DNA from: Enterobacter wuhouensis
Lineage (GTDB): Bacteria > Pseudomonadota > Gammaproteobacteria > Enterobacterales > Enterobacteriaceae
Direction of reading: 5' to 3'
NCBI RefSeq assembly: GCF_004331265.1
Contig: NZ_SJOO01000005.1
Location: 186,001-250,000 of the forward strand
DNA: 64,000 nucleotides
Shown: one piece after another, positions 29,849 through 37,430 of the stretch
Numbering within the stretch: the first letter of the stretch is position 1
Layout: each line of letters begins with the position of its first letter
Notes under the pieces: model-generated
What the model saw: only the letters and a program-made list of their open reading frames with translations
What the model was told of the DNA's origin: nothing
Database searches by the model: none
Translations under genes and position numbers: made by a program

Positions 29849-31975
29849 CCGCGTCTTCATCGTCTGATAGGCTGACGCCGCAAAATCCTCCGCCCAGCGC
29901 TGATCCTCAATCGCCTCCAGCTGCACCGCGCAGTACTTCGTTTCCGGCGTTTTGGATACAGGGTCAAGGTTATCCTGCGTCAGCTCGTTGCAGGCGCCGA
30001 TCCACCATTGATAGGTCATATAGACGGCCCCAGCGTTAATACGCTCGCTGATGCTGGCCCGGGTAATGACCTTGCCCCTGCGTGACCGCACCCACACCAG
30101 CTGGCCGTCGGCAATGGCCAGCTTATCCGCGTCGGCAGGGTTCATCTGAACGCGTCCCGGCTCGTCGGCCAGGCTTTGCAGCGCGGCACAGTTGCCGGTC
30201 ATTGAACGACAGGAGTAGTGGCCGACCTCGCGGACGGTACACAGCACCAGCGGATAGTCCTCATCCGGCGTTTCAGCCGGCGCGCGCCAGGCGGCGGCAA
30301 ACAGCTGACCTTTGCCCGTCGGGGTGTCGAACTGATTGTCTTTGTACAGGTACGGCGTGCCGGGGTGATCGAGCGTCGGACACGGCCACTGAACGTGGCC
30401 CATCTCGCCCATCTTTTCGTAGGTCACGCCGTAAAAAAGCGGACACAGCTCGCGCATCTCATCCCAGATCTGCTGGTCAGAATCGTAATGCATCGGGTAG
30501 CCCATTTCGGCAGCCAGCAGGCAAATGATTTCCCAGTCGCGCTTCACGTTGCCGCTGGCTTCAACAGCCTTGCCAAAACGCTGGAAGCCGCGATCGGCGC
30601 AGGTAAAGACGCCGCCGTGTTCCCCCCATGACGTGGCGGGGAACAGAACGTCCGCCACCTCTGCCGTTTTGGTCATAAAGATGTCCTGAACCACCACGAA
30701 ATCGAGCGCCTCAAACCCGCGACGAACCAGGCCCAGATCGGCCTCCGTCTGCAGCGGATCTTCCCCCATGATGTAGTACGCTTTAATTTTACCCTCAAGC
30801 GCGAGGTGCGGGACCTCGGTGATGCGCGTGCCGACGCGATCGTCCATTTTGCTAACGTCTATCTTCCAGGCATCGGCAAATTTTTGCCTGACCGCCAGGT
30901 CGGTAACTTCCTGATAGCCGGGAAACATGTTTGGCAACACGCCCATGTCGCACGCGCCCTGAACGTTGTTCTGGCCGCGGACCGGGCCAACGCCCACCGC
31001 CGGGCGGCCGAGGTTGCCGGTCAGTAAGGCCAGGCTGGACAAGCCTTTCACTACATCCACCGCCTGACCAAACTGCGTGACGCCCATGCCCCACATCACC
31101 GTGGCGGACGGTGCGGCAGCAAAGGTACGCATCGCCTGGCGCACGTCGCGCGCCGGAATACCCGTCAGATGTTCGACGTTTTCAGGGGCGTAGTCTTTAA
31201 CCGTCTGGCGATAGGCTTCAAGCCCTTCCGTAAAGCGCGCAACATAATTTTTATCGTATAACTCCTCGTCAAGCAGCACGTAGCCAAACGCGTTCACCAG
31301 CGCCATATTGCTGCCGTTGTTGAGCTGCAAATGCTGGTCGGCAATGCGTGCCGTCTCAATGCGGCGCGGATCGCAGACGATGATCTTTGCGCCGTTTTCA
31401 CGGGCTTTCAGCACGCGGCGGGCAACGATAGGGTGCGAATCGGCGCAGTTATAGCCGAACACCAGCAGGCATTTTGAGTTTTCGATGTCGTTGATTGAAT
31501 TGCTCATCGCACCGTTGCCCAGCGTTTCCTGTAAACCCGCCACGGAAGGGCCATGACAGACGCGGGCGCAGCAGTCGACGTTGTTGGTGTTGAGCACCGC
31601 GCGGGCAAACTTCTGCATCACAAAGTTAGTTTCATTCCCCGTGCCCCTGGAGGAGCCCGTCGTCATGATTGACCGCGGGCCAAACTGTTCCTTAATGCTT
31701 TTAAGTTTCTGGGCGGTATAGCGGATAGCCTCTTCCCAGGTGACGGGAGTCAATGCCTCTCCTTTGCTGTAGCGGATCATCGGTTGCGTCAGGCGGGGAG
31801 TCAGCAGGCGAGTATCGTTAAGGAAGTCCCAACCGTAAAATCCTTTCAGACATAACGTACCCTGATTGGTCACGCCGTTTGCCGCTTCGGCACGGATAAT
31901 ACGGTTATTTTCCAAGATGAGATTGAGTTTGCAGCCCGCTCCACAGTAGGGGCAGACGGTGGCGATTTTTTTCAT
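29825..31975 (-). CDS. Formate dehydrogenase H homologue with Cys at the selenocysteine position
   Basis: 716 aa, closely similar to E. coli FdhF (715). The 4Fe-4S ligands Cys8, Cys11, Cys15 and Cys42 and Lys44 are all present, as are the molybdopterin-binding PVRGQNNVQGACDMG and HYSCRSMTGNCAAL segments. At residue 140, where E. coli has selenocysteine (TGA) in CARV-U-HGPS, the codon is TGT (31558-31556), so this is a selenium-independent form; His141 follows as usual. It oxidises formate to CO2 with a Mo cofactor, probably passing electrons to a formate hydrogenlyase hydrogenase encoded elsewhere; no hyc, hyf or hyp gene is in the window. A TTG one codon upstream is an alternative start. A sigma-54 promoter lies upstream. 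Confidence 0.9.
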   Translation of the reverse strand: MKKIATVCPYCGAGCKLNLILENNRIIRAEAANGVTNQGTLCLKGFYGWDFLNDTRLLTPRLTQPMIRYSKGEALTPVTWEEAIRYTAQKLKSIKEQFGPRSIMTTGSSRGTGNETNFVMQKFARAVLNTNNVDCCARVCHGPSVAGLQETLGNGAMSNSINDIENSKCLLVFGYNCADSHPIVARRVLKARENGAKIIVCDPRRIETARIADQHLQLNNGSNMALVNAFGYVLLDEELYDKNYVARFTEGLEAYRQTVKDYAPENVEHLTGIPARDVRQAMRTFAAAPSATVMWGMGVTQFGQAVDVVKGLSSLALLTGNLGRPAVGVGPVRGQNNVQGACDMGVLPNMFPGYQEVTDLAVRQKFADAWKIDVSKMDDRVGTRITEVPHLALEGKIKAYYIMGEDPLQTEADLGLVRRGFEALDFVVVQDIFMTKTAEVADVLFPATSWGEHGGVFTCADRGFQRFGKAVEASGNVKRDWEIICLLAAEMGYPMHYDSDQQIWDEMRELCPLFYGVTYEKMGEMGHVQWPCPTLDHPGTPYLYKDNQFDTPTGKGQLFAAAWRAPAETPDEDYPLVLCTVREVGHYSCRSMTGNCAALQSLADEPGRVQMNPADADKLAIADGQLVWVRSRRGKVITRASISERINAGAVYMTYQWWIGACNELTQDNLDPVSKTPETKYCAVQLEAIEDQRWAEDFAASAYQTMKTRLISAVNV

Positions 31976-32042
31976 CAATAACAGACCTGTTAAGAAATGA
32001 AGCGATAAATAACTGGATAGCCCAGTCCCGTAAAGGGTACTA

Positions 32043-32058
32043 AGCAGGATCTATGCCA
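32043..32058 (-). promoter_or_regulatory. Sigma-54 promoter of the fdhF-like gene
   Basis: The minus strand reads TGGCATAGATCCTGCT: GG-N10-GC exactly, two mismatches to the TGGCAC-N5-TTGCW consensus. Transcription would begin about 55 bases before the ATG at 31975. E. coli fdhF uses the same promoter class with FhlA as activator. Confidence 0.8.
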
Positions 32059-32101
32059 CATTGACTTTTCAGGTTTAGCGGGGCGTTACGGGAGGGGAGA
32101 G

Positions 32102-32143
32102 CGTGTCATCGTCAGAAGGGTCGTCAGAAGTGACGATGACACG
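32102..32143 (-). promoter_or_regulatory. Perfect 13-bp inverted repeat, likely enhancer (FhlA-type) site
   Basis: CGTGTCATCGTCA (32102-32114) and TGACGATGACACG (32131-32143) are exact complements 16 bases apart; between them TCGTCAGAAG occurs twice (32109-32118 and 32121-32130). The block lies 45-100 bases upstream of the sigma-54 promoter, where an activator of this class would bind. FhlA sites are described with TGTC/TGACA half-sites, as I recall. It also lies just after the ariR stop, so a role as hairpin for that transcript is the alternative, though no T run follows. Confidence 0.55.
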
Positions 32144-32167
32144 TAGCAGACGGTGAAAGACGAAACG

Positions 32168-32446
32168 TTAAAGATCGTCCATCGTATAGCCCACGACAAT
32201 CTCTAAGGTTTTGCGGATAACGTCGGCCTTTACCACATCGTCCGTCACTTCCAGCGTCTGGATCAGCCACAGAATAATGGCCTTATTGGTTAAATGTCCT
32301 TCCGAGGCAAGGACACAGCGTACTGCAGTAGAAAAAACAGCGGACTCTTCAGCAAATCGCTCGCCAGCATGGCGAAAATATTCCGATAACGCACTATCCA
32401 GGAAAGCGGAATGGTATTCGGGTTGAAGCTGAATATTTTGTCTCAT
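32168..32446 (-). CDS. ariR: AriR (YmgB) biofilm/acid-resistance regulator
   Basis: 92 aa. The C-terminal two-thirds match E. coli AriR closely: EYFRHAGE, EESAVFSTAV, then KADVIRKTLEIVVGYT with terminal DDL. AriR is a small helical dimer acting downstream of the blue-light/cold regulator BluR and linked to Rcs signalling and biofilm. It is last in ycgZ-ymgA-ariR. The E. coli neighbour ymgC is absent. Confidence 0.88.
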   Translation of the reverse strand: MRQNIQLQPEYHSAFLDSALSEYFRHAGERFAEESAVFSTAVRCVLASEGHLTNKAIILWLIQTLEVTDDVVKADVIRKTLEIVVGYTMDDL

Positions 32447-32475
32447 TTGTTCTCACCGTAGCTGTAAGGTTGTAG

Positions 32476-32796
32476 TCAATGTATTTTCTTGGGGTCGGAC
32501 GGTTTTCCTTTTCCAAATAAAGGCACTACATTGTCTCTGTTATGTTTAAGAGATCCCTCTCTTACGTTTCGTCCTTGTGCGGTTCTGTGACGTTTAAAGT
32601 CGATGGTGCTTGATCCAATTTCGGCAATCACCATCGCAAGTGTCTCCCGCCGCAGGGGATCCGTTTCATGCGCTTTCATGCTACGCAGACGCTGAACAAG
32701 ACCATCGGTAGTAACAGGCCCGCGCTCTTTCAGTAATGAAAGAACGGCTTCACCGATTAGCTGGTCGATCAGTCGGTCTGCGTCACTGCTGTTCAT
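32476..32796 (-). CDS. ymgA: YmgA-like two-component connector protein
   Basis: 106 aa. The N-terminal part (MNSSDADRLIDQLIGEAVLSLL, then FRR-type DPLRRETLAMVIAEIGSS) corresponds to E. coli YmgA, and the C-terminus ends KKIH like YmgA's KINRIH. This copy is about 16 residues longer with a basic, Asn-rich tail. The family helps modulate the RcsC/D/B relay. It lies between ycgZ (three bases away) and ariR. Confidence 0.78.
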   Translation of the reverse strand: MNSSDADRLIDQLIGEAVLSLLKERGPVTTDGLVQRLRSMKAHETDPLRRETLAMVIAEIGSSTIDFKRHRTAQGRNVREGSLKHNRDNVVPLFGKGKPSDPKKIH

Positions 32797-32799
32797 ACG

Positions 32800-33039
32800 T
32801 TACCGTTCAAAGAGCAGGCCAAGCAGCATGTGATAATGCTGTTCCTCGTCAGGGCCATCGGCCTTTTCGAGTCGACTTAAAAGTTTGGTGCAGAGCGATT
32901 TGCGATTGAGGTTTCGCCCGTCGCTAAGAATTTCAACAACCACCTGGCCCAGCGTCTCCTGCTGAGTAGGAAGCGCGGCTTTTTCGAAGTACTGCGCGAT
33001 AGCTGCTGCTGAATCTGCGACATAACCGTTCTGGTTCAT
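32800..33039 (-). CDS. ycgZ: YcgZ two-component connector protein
   Basis: 79 aa (E. coli 78). ATG 33039 has an AGGAGC site; the frame is open much further upstream through AT-rich promoter DNA and is not used there. Marks: IAQYFEKAALPTQQETLGQVVVEIL, DGRNLNRKSLCTKLLSRLE, LLGLLFE. First gene of the operon repressed by BluR in E. coli and induced by blue light at low temperature. Confidence 0.9.
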   Translation of the reverse strand: MNQNGYVADSAAAIAQYFEKAALPTQQETLGQVVVEILSDGRNLNRKSLCTKLLSRLEKADGPDEEQHYHMLLGLLFER

Positions 33040-33100
33040 GTTTCGCTCCTGTAAAAATCTGTAATCAGTAACGTTACATTTAAGGTATACACTTTTTTTA

Positions 33101-33127
33101 AATCTGTACATGTAAAATGTACAGATT
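33101..33127. promoter_or_regulatory. Perfect 10-bp inverted repeat between ycgZ and bluF, candidate BluR operator
   Basis: AATCTGTACA-N7-TGTACAGATT, 62 bases upstream of the ycgZ ATG, with a TATACC-like -10 on the minus strand closer to ycgZ. GTACA half-sites recur at 33215-33222 (TTGTACAA), 33242-33250 and in front of bluR. BluR is a MerR-type repressor of ycgZ; the dyad is placed as expected. The rest of 33040-33379 is strongly AT-rich. Confidence 0.55.
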
Positions 33128-33379
33128 TTTAGAATTATTTGGATATATTTTATAATATTGTTATTTTTCATTGCGTTAAAGTTGTATTGTTTTACGGTAT
33201 CGTTACAGGATATATTGTACAACAGTGGGTTGCGATAAAGAGTTGTACACGCCAATTGTAAACATACCAACCTGCGGTAACTTGTTGAGATGTAAATTAT
33301 TTGTTAGGTAACTAATGTGCTATAAAAGAAGTCTACCCACGAAAAATCGTGGCTTATCCTATTAACCCCCAGGAATAGC

Positions 33380-34600
33380 ATGCTAACGACCATCATTTAC
33401 CGCAGTCATATCTGCGAGGACGTTCCAGTGAAAGCGCTGGAAGAAATGGTAGCTGCTGCAAACAGTAAAAATCGGCATTCCAATGTCACGGGGATCCTGC
33501 TTTTTAACGGCACACATTTTTTTCAACTGCTCGAAGGACCGCTGGAAGACGTAACGGCAATCTATCAGAATATTTGCCGCGATACGCGCCATCACAATGT
33601 GGTGGAATTATTGAGCGATCATGGTCCTAACCGCCGCTTCGGCAACGTGGGAATGGAGCTGTTCGATCTGCGTAAGTACGACAGAGACGAAGTGCTGCAG
33701 CAGGTGCTGGATAAGGGCACGACAAAGTATCAGCTGACCTATAACGATCGGGCTTTGCAGTTTTTCCGTACCTTTGTCGAAGCGACAGAAAAAGCGAACT
33801 ATTTTGAGCTGCCTGAGGCAAATTCCTGGGACTTTATCCCTGAGGAGACGCCGCTGTCCTTACAGCCGGAAGTGGTTGCGAAAGGGGCGGACTGCAGTTT
33901 TGCTTTCCAGCCTATTGTCGATCCCTTCATGCAGCAGGTTGTCTCCTGGGAAGCGCTTATTCGCACCCGTTCCGGCGAATCGCCTGCCGCCTATTTTGAC
34001 GCTCTGCCGCGTGAAGATGTGTATACAGCGGATTTGAAAAGCAAACAGATTGCGCTCTCGATGGCCAGCGCGCTTGGCCTGCAGGAGCAAACGCTCTCGC
34101 TCAACCTGCTGCCGATGACGATCGTAAATGTGCCAAATGCAGCGGACTTTTTGCTGACTGCCATCGAAGCGAATGGCTTTGTGCCGGAGCAGATCGTGGT
34201 GGAGTTTACGGAAAGCGAAGCCATTTCGCGCTTCGACGAGTTCACCCACTCCGTACGACAGTTAAAAAGCGCGGGCATCAGCGTGACGATCGACCACTTC
34301 GGGGCGGGTTTTGCCGGGCTACAGCTGCTGGCGCAGTTCCAGCCGGACAGAATTAAGATTAATCGCGATCTGATTGCCGATGTCCACAAGAGCGGCCCAC
34401 GGCAGGCGATCGTTCAGGCGATCATCAAATGCTGCGCGTCGCTTGAAATTCAGTTCTGCGCCGTGGGCGTAGAGAAGCCTGAAGAGTGGATGTGGCTCGA
34501 GTCGGCGGGTATTTCGCAGTTTCAGGGCAACCTGTTTGCCAGCCCTCGGCTGGGCGGTATTCCTGCCATTGCCTGGCCTGAGAAAAAGTTCGGATTTTGA
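33380..34600 (+). CDS. bluF: Blue-light sensor BluF (BLUF-EAL, degenerate EAL)
   Basis: 406 aa. BLUF flavin domain at 1-95 with the photoactive Tyr (IIYRS, residue 7), then an EAL domain (about 155-400). Catalytic residues of c-di-GMP phosphodiesterases are altered (WEALIRT retained in part, but the DDFG motif reads DHFG and the substrate-binding positions differ), as in E. coli where BluF does not cleave c-di-GMP but binds and releases BluR on light. Divergent from ycgZ, followed by bluR. AGGA precedes the ATG. Confidence 0.93.
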   Translation: MLTTIIYRSHICEDVPVKALEEMVAAANSKNRHSNVTGILLFNGTHFFQLLEGPLEDVTAIYQNICRDTRHHNVVELLSDHGPNRRFGNVGMELFDLRKYDRDEVLQQVLDKGTTKYQLTYNDRALQFFRTFVEATEKANYFELPEANSWDFIPEETPLSLQPEVVAKGADCSFAFQPIVDPFMQQVVSWEALIRTRSGESPAAYFDALPREDVYTADLKSKQIALSMASALGLQEQTLSLNLLPMTIVNVPNAADFLLTAIEANGFVPEQIVVEFTESEAISRFDEFTHSVRQLKSAGISVTIDHFGAGFAGLQLLAQFQPDRIKINRDLIADVHKSGPRQAIVQAIIKCCASLEIQFCAVGVEKPEEWMWLESAGISQFQGNLFASPRLGGIPAIAWPEKKFGF

Positions 34601-34717
34601 CTAAGTTGTACGTTATCCTTCCGGGGTATCTGTACGAACGGTCAAATTTATACAACAATGTATTAACGAGTGGATGGTTTTATCCACCATCCCCTTGTCT
34701 CAGAACGAGGCGTTAGT

Positions 34718-34736
34718 TATACAAATGGTTTGTACA
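34718..34736. promoter_or_regulatory. Inverted repeat before bluR, candidate BluR site
   Basis: TATACAAA-TGG-TTTGTACA is an almost exact 8-bp inverted repeat (one mismatch), 54 bases before the bluR ATG. It shares TTGTACA half-sites with the ycgZ-bluF region, suggesting autoregulation. Confidence 0.45.
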
Positions 34737-34789
34737 ATCTGATAAGGTTGGTTTGGTTGGGTATGGAAGTATTGAGCGTGAGGGAGTTA

Positions 34790-35518
34790 ATGGCCTATTA
34801 CAGTATCGGCGAAGTGGCCGAACGATGCGGTATCAACCCCGTTACGCTGCGTGCCTGGCAGCGCCGTTATGGATTGTTGAAGCCGCAACGCAGCGAAGGG
34901 GGTCATCGTCAGTTTGACGACGAGGATATCCTGCGGATTGAAGAGATCAAGCGCCTGATGAAAAGCGGCGTCTCGGTCGGAAAAGTAAAAGCCTTGCTGG
35001 AAAACAAGGAAGTGATGACCCAGGGCAACTGGGCAACGTTCCAGGAGGAGATGTTAACGGTTCTGCGTTACGCCAGCCCGGCGAGGCTGCGTGCCAAAAT
35101 AGGTGAGTTTCGTCGCGATCATTCGATGGATGCGCTTATCGATAATATTATCACTCCCGTTCGTCAGCGAATGAATCAGGACCAAAATACGGTACGTCAT
35201 ATGGCGAGCCTGCTTGACGGCGTGCTGATTGAGTTTGCCATTGCCAGCCTTGCGGAATCGCGCAAAAAGGCCGGAAAAGATGCGCTGCTGATTGGCTGGG
35301 AGTGTGATGACCGCACCCATCTGTGGCTCGAGGCTGCGCGCCTTGCCCATAAAGGCTGGCATATTGACGTTTTGGCTGAACCTATCGATTCACCTCGACC
35401 AGAACTCTTCCCTGGGCAAAATATCTTTGTCTGGACGGGACAGCCGCCTTCGCCTCGTCAGCAGGAACAGCTTGACCACTGGCGCGAACAGGGGTTCTCG
35501 GTTTCATTCCACCATTGA
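34790..35518 (+). CDS. bluR: MerR-type repressor BluR
   Basis: 242 aa (E. coli 243). N-terminal MerR winged helix ([25 protein letters not shown]...) and C-terminal cobalamin-domain-like fold without the cobalamin His motif. It represses ycgZ-ymgA-ariR and is displaced by light-activated BluF. Start at ATG 34790 has AGGGAG six bases upstream and matches the family; the frame is open 40 codons further. Confidence 0.92.
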   Translation: MAYYSIGEVAERCGINPVTLRAWQRRYGLLKPQRSEGGHRQFDDEDILRIEEIKRLMKSGVSVGKVKALLENKEVMTQGNWATFQEEMLTVLRYASPARLRAKIGEFRRDHSMDALIDNIITPVRQRMNQDQNTVRHMASLLDGVLIEFAIASLAESRKKAGKDALLIGWECDDRTHLWLEAARLAHKGWHIDVLAEPIDSPRPELFPGQNIFVWTGQPPSPRQQEQLDHWREQGFSVSFHH

Positions 35519-35521
35519 TTT

Positions 35522-35546
35522 AAGGGGTCCGTGAGGGCCTTTTTTG
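35522..35546 (+). terminator. Terminator after bluR
   Basis: AAGGGGTCC and GGGCCTTTT pair (including G-T pairs) around GTGA, followed by six T and TGTTTTT. Confidence 0.7.
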
Positions 35547-35574
35547 TTTTTACTCCTCCTCGATTAACCTGCGC

Positions 35575-35600
35575 AAAATCTATCTAAAGAATAGGCATTT
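35575..35600. repeat. 26-bp direct repeat, left copy
   Basis: AAAATCTATCT...ATAGGCATTT; 24 of 26 bases equal to 36789-36814. The two copies bracket the amidase/lipoprotein module. Similarity stops at both ends of the 26 bases. Confidence 0.7.
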
Positions 35601-35665
35601 TTTATCCACAATAAATAAAGGGTTAACGTGATAATTTCATTCTTACTTACTTAAAGGAACTAAGA

Positions 35666-36034
35666 ATGAGTTGGAATAAAGACGTTGCTATTTCGTATCT
35701 CAGATCGCACGCCCTGGGGCACTCGCATAGTGAATGCGCTAAGTTTACCCGCCTGGCCATCCTGGCTGGGGGGGTTAAAGTATCTAACACAGATTACGCA
35801 AAAGATTTTGGGGCGGAGTTATTGCGTGCAGGATTCAGTGAACTGCCGCCCGGTTCAACGTTAATTTCTGGCGATGTGGCTGTGATACAGCCTTACCCCG
35901 GTGGAAATGGCATAGGTCACATGACCATGTATGACGGCACGCGTTGGATTTCCGACTTTATTCAAAAAAGCATGTATCCGGGGCCTGGGTACCGCAAAAT
36001 GCAACCATCCTTTAAAATTTACAGGATGCATTGA
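35666..36034 (+). CDS. Putative papain-like (NlpC/P60 or CHAP-type) peptidoglycan amidase, toxin candidate
   Basis: 122 aa without signal peptide. Cys24 in HSECAKFTR at a helix start, His85 in GIGHMTMYDG and Asp97 in WISDF follow the order Cys-His-acid of NlpC/P60 and CHAP cell-wall peptidases; a GD-VAVIQP strand precedes the His. Small stand-alone enzymes of this kind, without export signal and paired with a periplasmic immunity protein, are typical type VI secretion amidase effectors (Tae). The stop shares one base with the ATG of a lipoprotein gene. No hcp, vgrG or other secretion gene is near, so it would be an orphan effector. Assignment is from motif pattern only; a housekeeping or phage-derived amidase is possible. 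AAAGGA lies eight bases upstream. Confidence 0.65.
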   Translation: MSWNKDVAISYLRSHALGHSHSECAKFTRLAILAGGVKVSNTDYAKDFGAELLRAGFSELPPGSTLISGDVAVIQPYPGGNGIGHMTMYDGTRWISDFIQKSMYPGPGYRKMQPSFKIYRMH

Positions 36035-36540
36035 TGAAAAGAGTATTTTTATCATTCGTTATTTTGTTGGTGGGATGTAGTTCGGCTGCCAATCGAGATC
36101 GGAGTGCGCAAGACGTTACCGAATCATTTTATAGATCCTATCTTTCCGCATTCGGCAGCGATGAAGCCAGGATTTATCCTGCCGACGAACTGCGTAAATA
36201 TGTTTCTGCTGATACTGTTGCTCGCATCTGCGCCATACAGGAAATCTCTGAACAAGAGTTAATTGAGTCTGACTATTTTACGTATACCCAGGATTACTCT
36301 CGCCAATGGATACCTGCATTACGCGTGGAAGACGGAAGGCCATTTTTAAACGGTGAAGTCGTCCAGGTAACTGAGGGAACTGGCGGCGGGAGAAGCATAC
36401 ACCTTGAAGTATTTCTTCGTCGGGAAGATGATGCATGGAAAATCTATCGCGTTCGTGACGTCACGAACAATCACGAGCATCCAATATTTAGTGCCGGGGC
36501 AGTTGCCCAGGCAAAGGCCGCAGCAGAAAGCGGACTTTAA
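36034..36540 (+). CDS. Lipoprotein, DUF3828-like; candidate immunity protein
   Basis: 168 aa from ATG 36034 (TGATG coupling with the amidase gene). Signal peptide with lipobox LLVGC (Cys about residue 16), followed by SS, so outer-membrane sorting is likely. The mature part (DVTESFYRSYL, LRKYVS, ESDYFTYTQDYSRQW, then LEVFLRREDDAWKIYRVRD) resembles DUF3828 proteins, several of which accompany amidase toxins. Periplasmic location fits neutralising a peptidoglycan amidase delivered by a sister cell. The function is inferred from coupling and location. Confidence 0.65.
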   Translation: MKRVFLSFVILLVGCSSAANRDRSAQDVTESFYRSYLSAFGSDEARIYPADELRKYVSADTVARICAIQEISEQELIESDYFTYTQDYSRQWIPALRVEDGRPFLNGEVVQVTEGTGGGRSIHLEVFLRREDDAWKIYRVRDVTNNHEHPIFSAGAVAQAKAAAESGL

Positions 36541-36555
36541 ATCGTAGTCAGTATC

Positions 36556-36584
36556 AACCCCGGTTTTACATACCGGGGTTTTTC
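36556..36584 (+). terminator. Terminator after the amidase/lipoprotein pair
   Basis: AACCCCGGT and ACCGGGGTT pair around TTTACAT, followed by TTTT. Downstream, 36585-36988 holds no convincing gene; it contains the right copy of the 26-bp repeat and the upstream part of the suf control region. Confidence 0.88.
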
Positions 36585-36788
36585 ATTCTCTCTGTGTCCG
36601 CCATCCCGCGGGCTTTTTTCTGAACAAACGCTGACTGCCTGAAGTGCTGGCGATGCTATACGCGAACCCGTCAGAAGCATTACTCATTATTGCAATCATG
36701 GCTGGTGGTACTTTTGTCCGGTATTATCCGCACCCGTAAAAACTAACCTGCTGATTTAACAGTACTTGCCTGATTTCGCAGAAAGTCA

Positions 36789-36814
36789 AAAATCTATCTC
36801 AAAAATAGGCATTT
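36789..36814. repeat. 26-bp direct repeat, right copy
   Basis: Second copy of the repeat at 35575-35600 with two substitutions. It lies in the region upstream of sufA and may be the resident sequence, with the left copy produced by the arrival of the intervening 1.2 kb. Confidence 0.7.
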
Positions 36815-36991
36815 CCGATGCATATTTTACCTTTCTACATATCACGCCGATTAAGTTAACAAAATCCATTATTTATCAATGCATTGAACAATTACGTCCA
36901 TCCCGCCCGCATCTTCTGACAGGGTCTATGCTTAGTAAAAGCAGCCAAAAAGGGCGGTTTAGCCTAAAGCCCCTGCTCGTAAGGGGTTGAA

Positions 36992-37008
36992 GTGATAATC
37001 GTTATCAC
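36992..37008 (+). promoter_or_regulatory. Fur box and promoter of the suf operon
   Basis: GTGATAATC-GTTATCAC is an exact palindrome around a central C/G and fits the Fur pattern. It fills the spacer between TTGAAG (36987-36992) and TAACAT (37009-37014), a plausible -35/-10 pair with 16-base spacing, so Fur would block the promoter. E. coli sufA is controlled by Fur, IscR, OxyR and IHF; the other sites were not located with confidence. Confidence 0.75.
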
Positions 37009-37053
37009 TAACATGGTGTTATGCCCCTGAGGCTTATTACACGAGGTGGACCT

Positions 37054-37422
37054 ATGGAATTACATTCAGAAACCTTCAATCCGGCCGATTTCGCCTGGCG
37101 CGGCCTCACGCTCACGCCATCGGCTGCGGCGCATATCCACGAGCTGGTAGCGAAAAACCCCGATCTCCTTGGCGTGCGTCTGGGCGTGAAGCAAACCGGC
37201 TGTGCGGGTTTTGGCTACGTGCTGGATACGGTTACAGAGCCCGCAAAAGACGATCTGGTCTTTGAAACCGACGGCGCAAAGCTGTACGTCGCGCTTCAGG
37301 CGATGCCCTTCATTGACGGCACTGAAGTGGACTACGTGCGTGAAGGCTTAAATCAATTATTCAAATTTCATAACCCGAAAGCCCAGAACGAATGCGGCTG
37401 CGGCGAAAGCTTTGGGGTATAG
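37054..37422 (+). CDS. sufA: Fe-S cluster carrier SufA
   Basis: 122 aa, same as E. coli. A-type carrier that receives clusters from SufBCD and passes them on. Cluster-binding Cys50 ([10 protein letters not shown]), Cys114 and Cys116 ([10 protein letters not shown]) are present. ATG 37054 has GAGGTGGA upstream; the frame extends 11 codons before. First gene of sufABCDSE, used under iron limitation and oxidative stress. Confidence 0.97.
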   Translation: MELHSETFNPADFAWRGLTLTPSAAAHIHELVAKNPDLLGVRLGVKQTGCAGFGYVLDTVTEPAKDDLVFETDGAKLYVALQAMPFIDGTEVDYVREGLNQLFKFHNPKAQNECGCGESFGV

Positions 37423-37430
37423 GCGGTACT

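Noticed and set aside
32102..32143. Intrinsic terminator of ariR
   Set aside because: The arms are 16 bases apart and no T run follows in the ariR direction; an activator site for the sigma-54 promoter explains the perfect symmetry better, although not proven.
36635..36739. 34-codon frame encoding a short hydrophobic peptide (SEALLIIAIMAGG) after the immunity-like gene
   Set aside because: It begins directly after a stop with no start codon at its beginning; it may be a remnant of a lost gene but cannot be supported as a gene.
36766..36990. 74-codon frame upstream of sufA
   Set aside because: It runs through the direct repeat and the suf control region and has no coding character.
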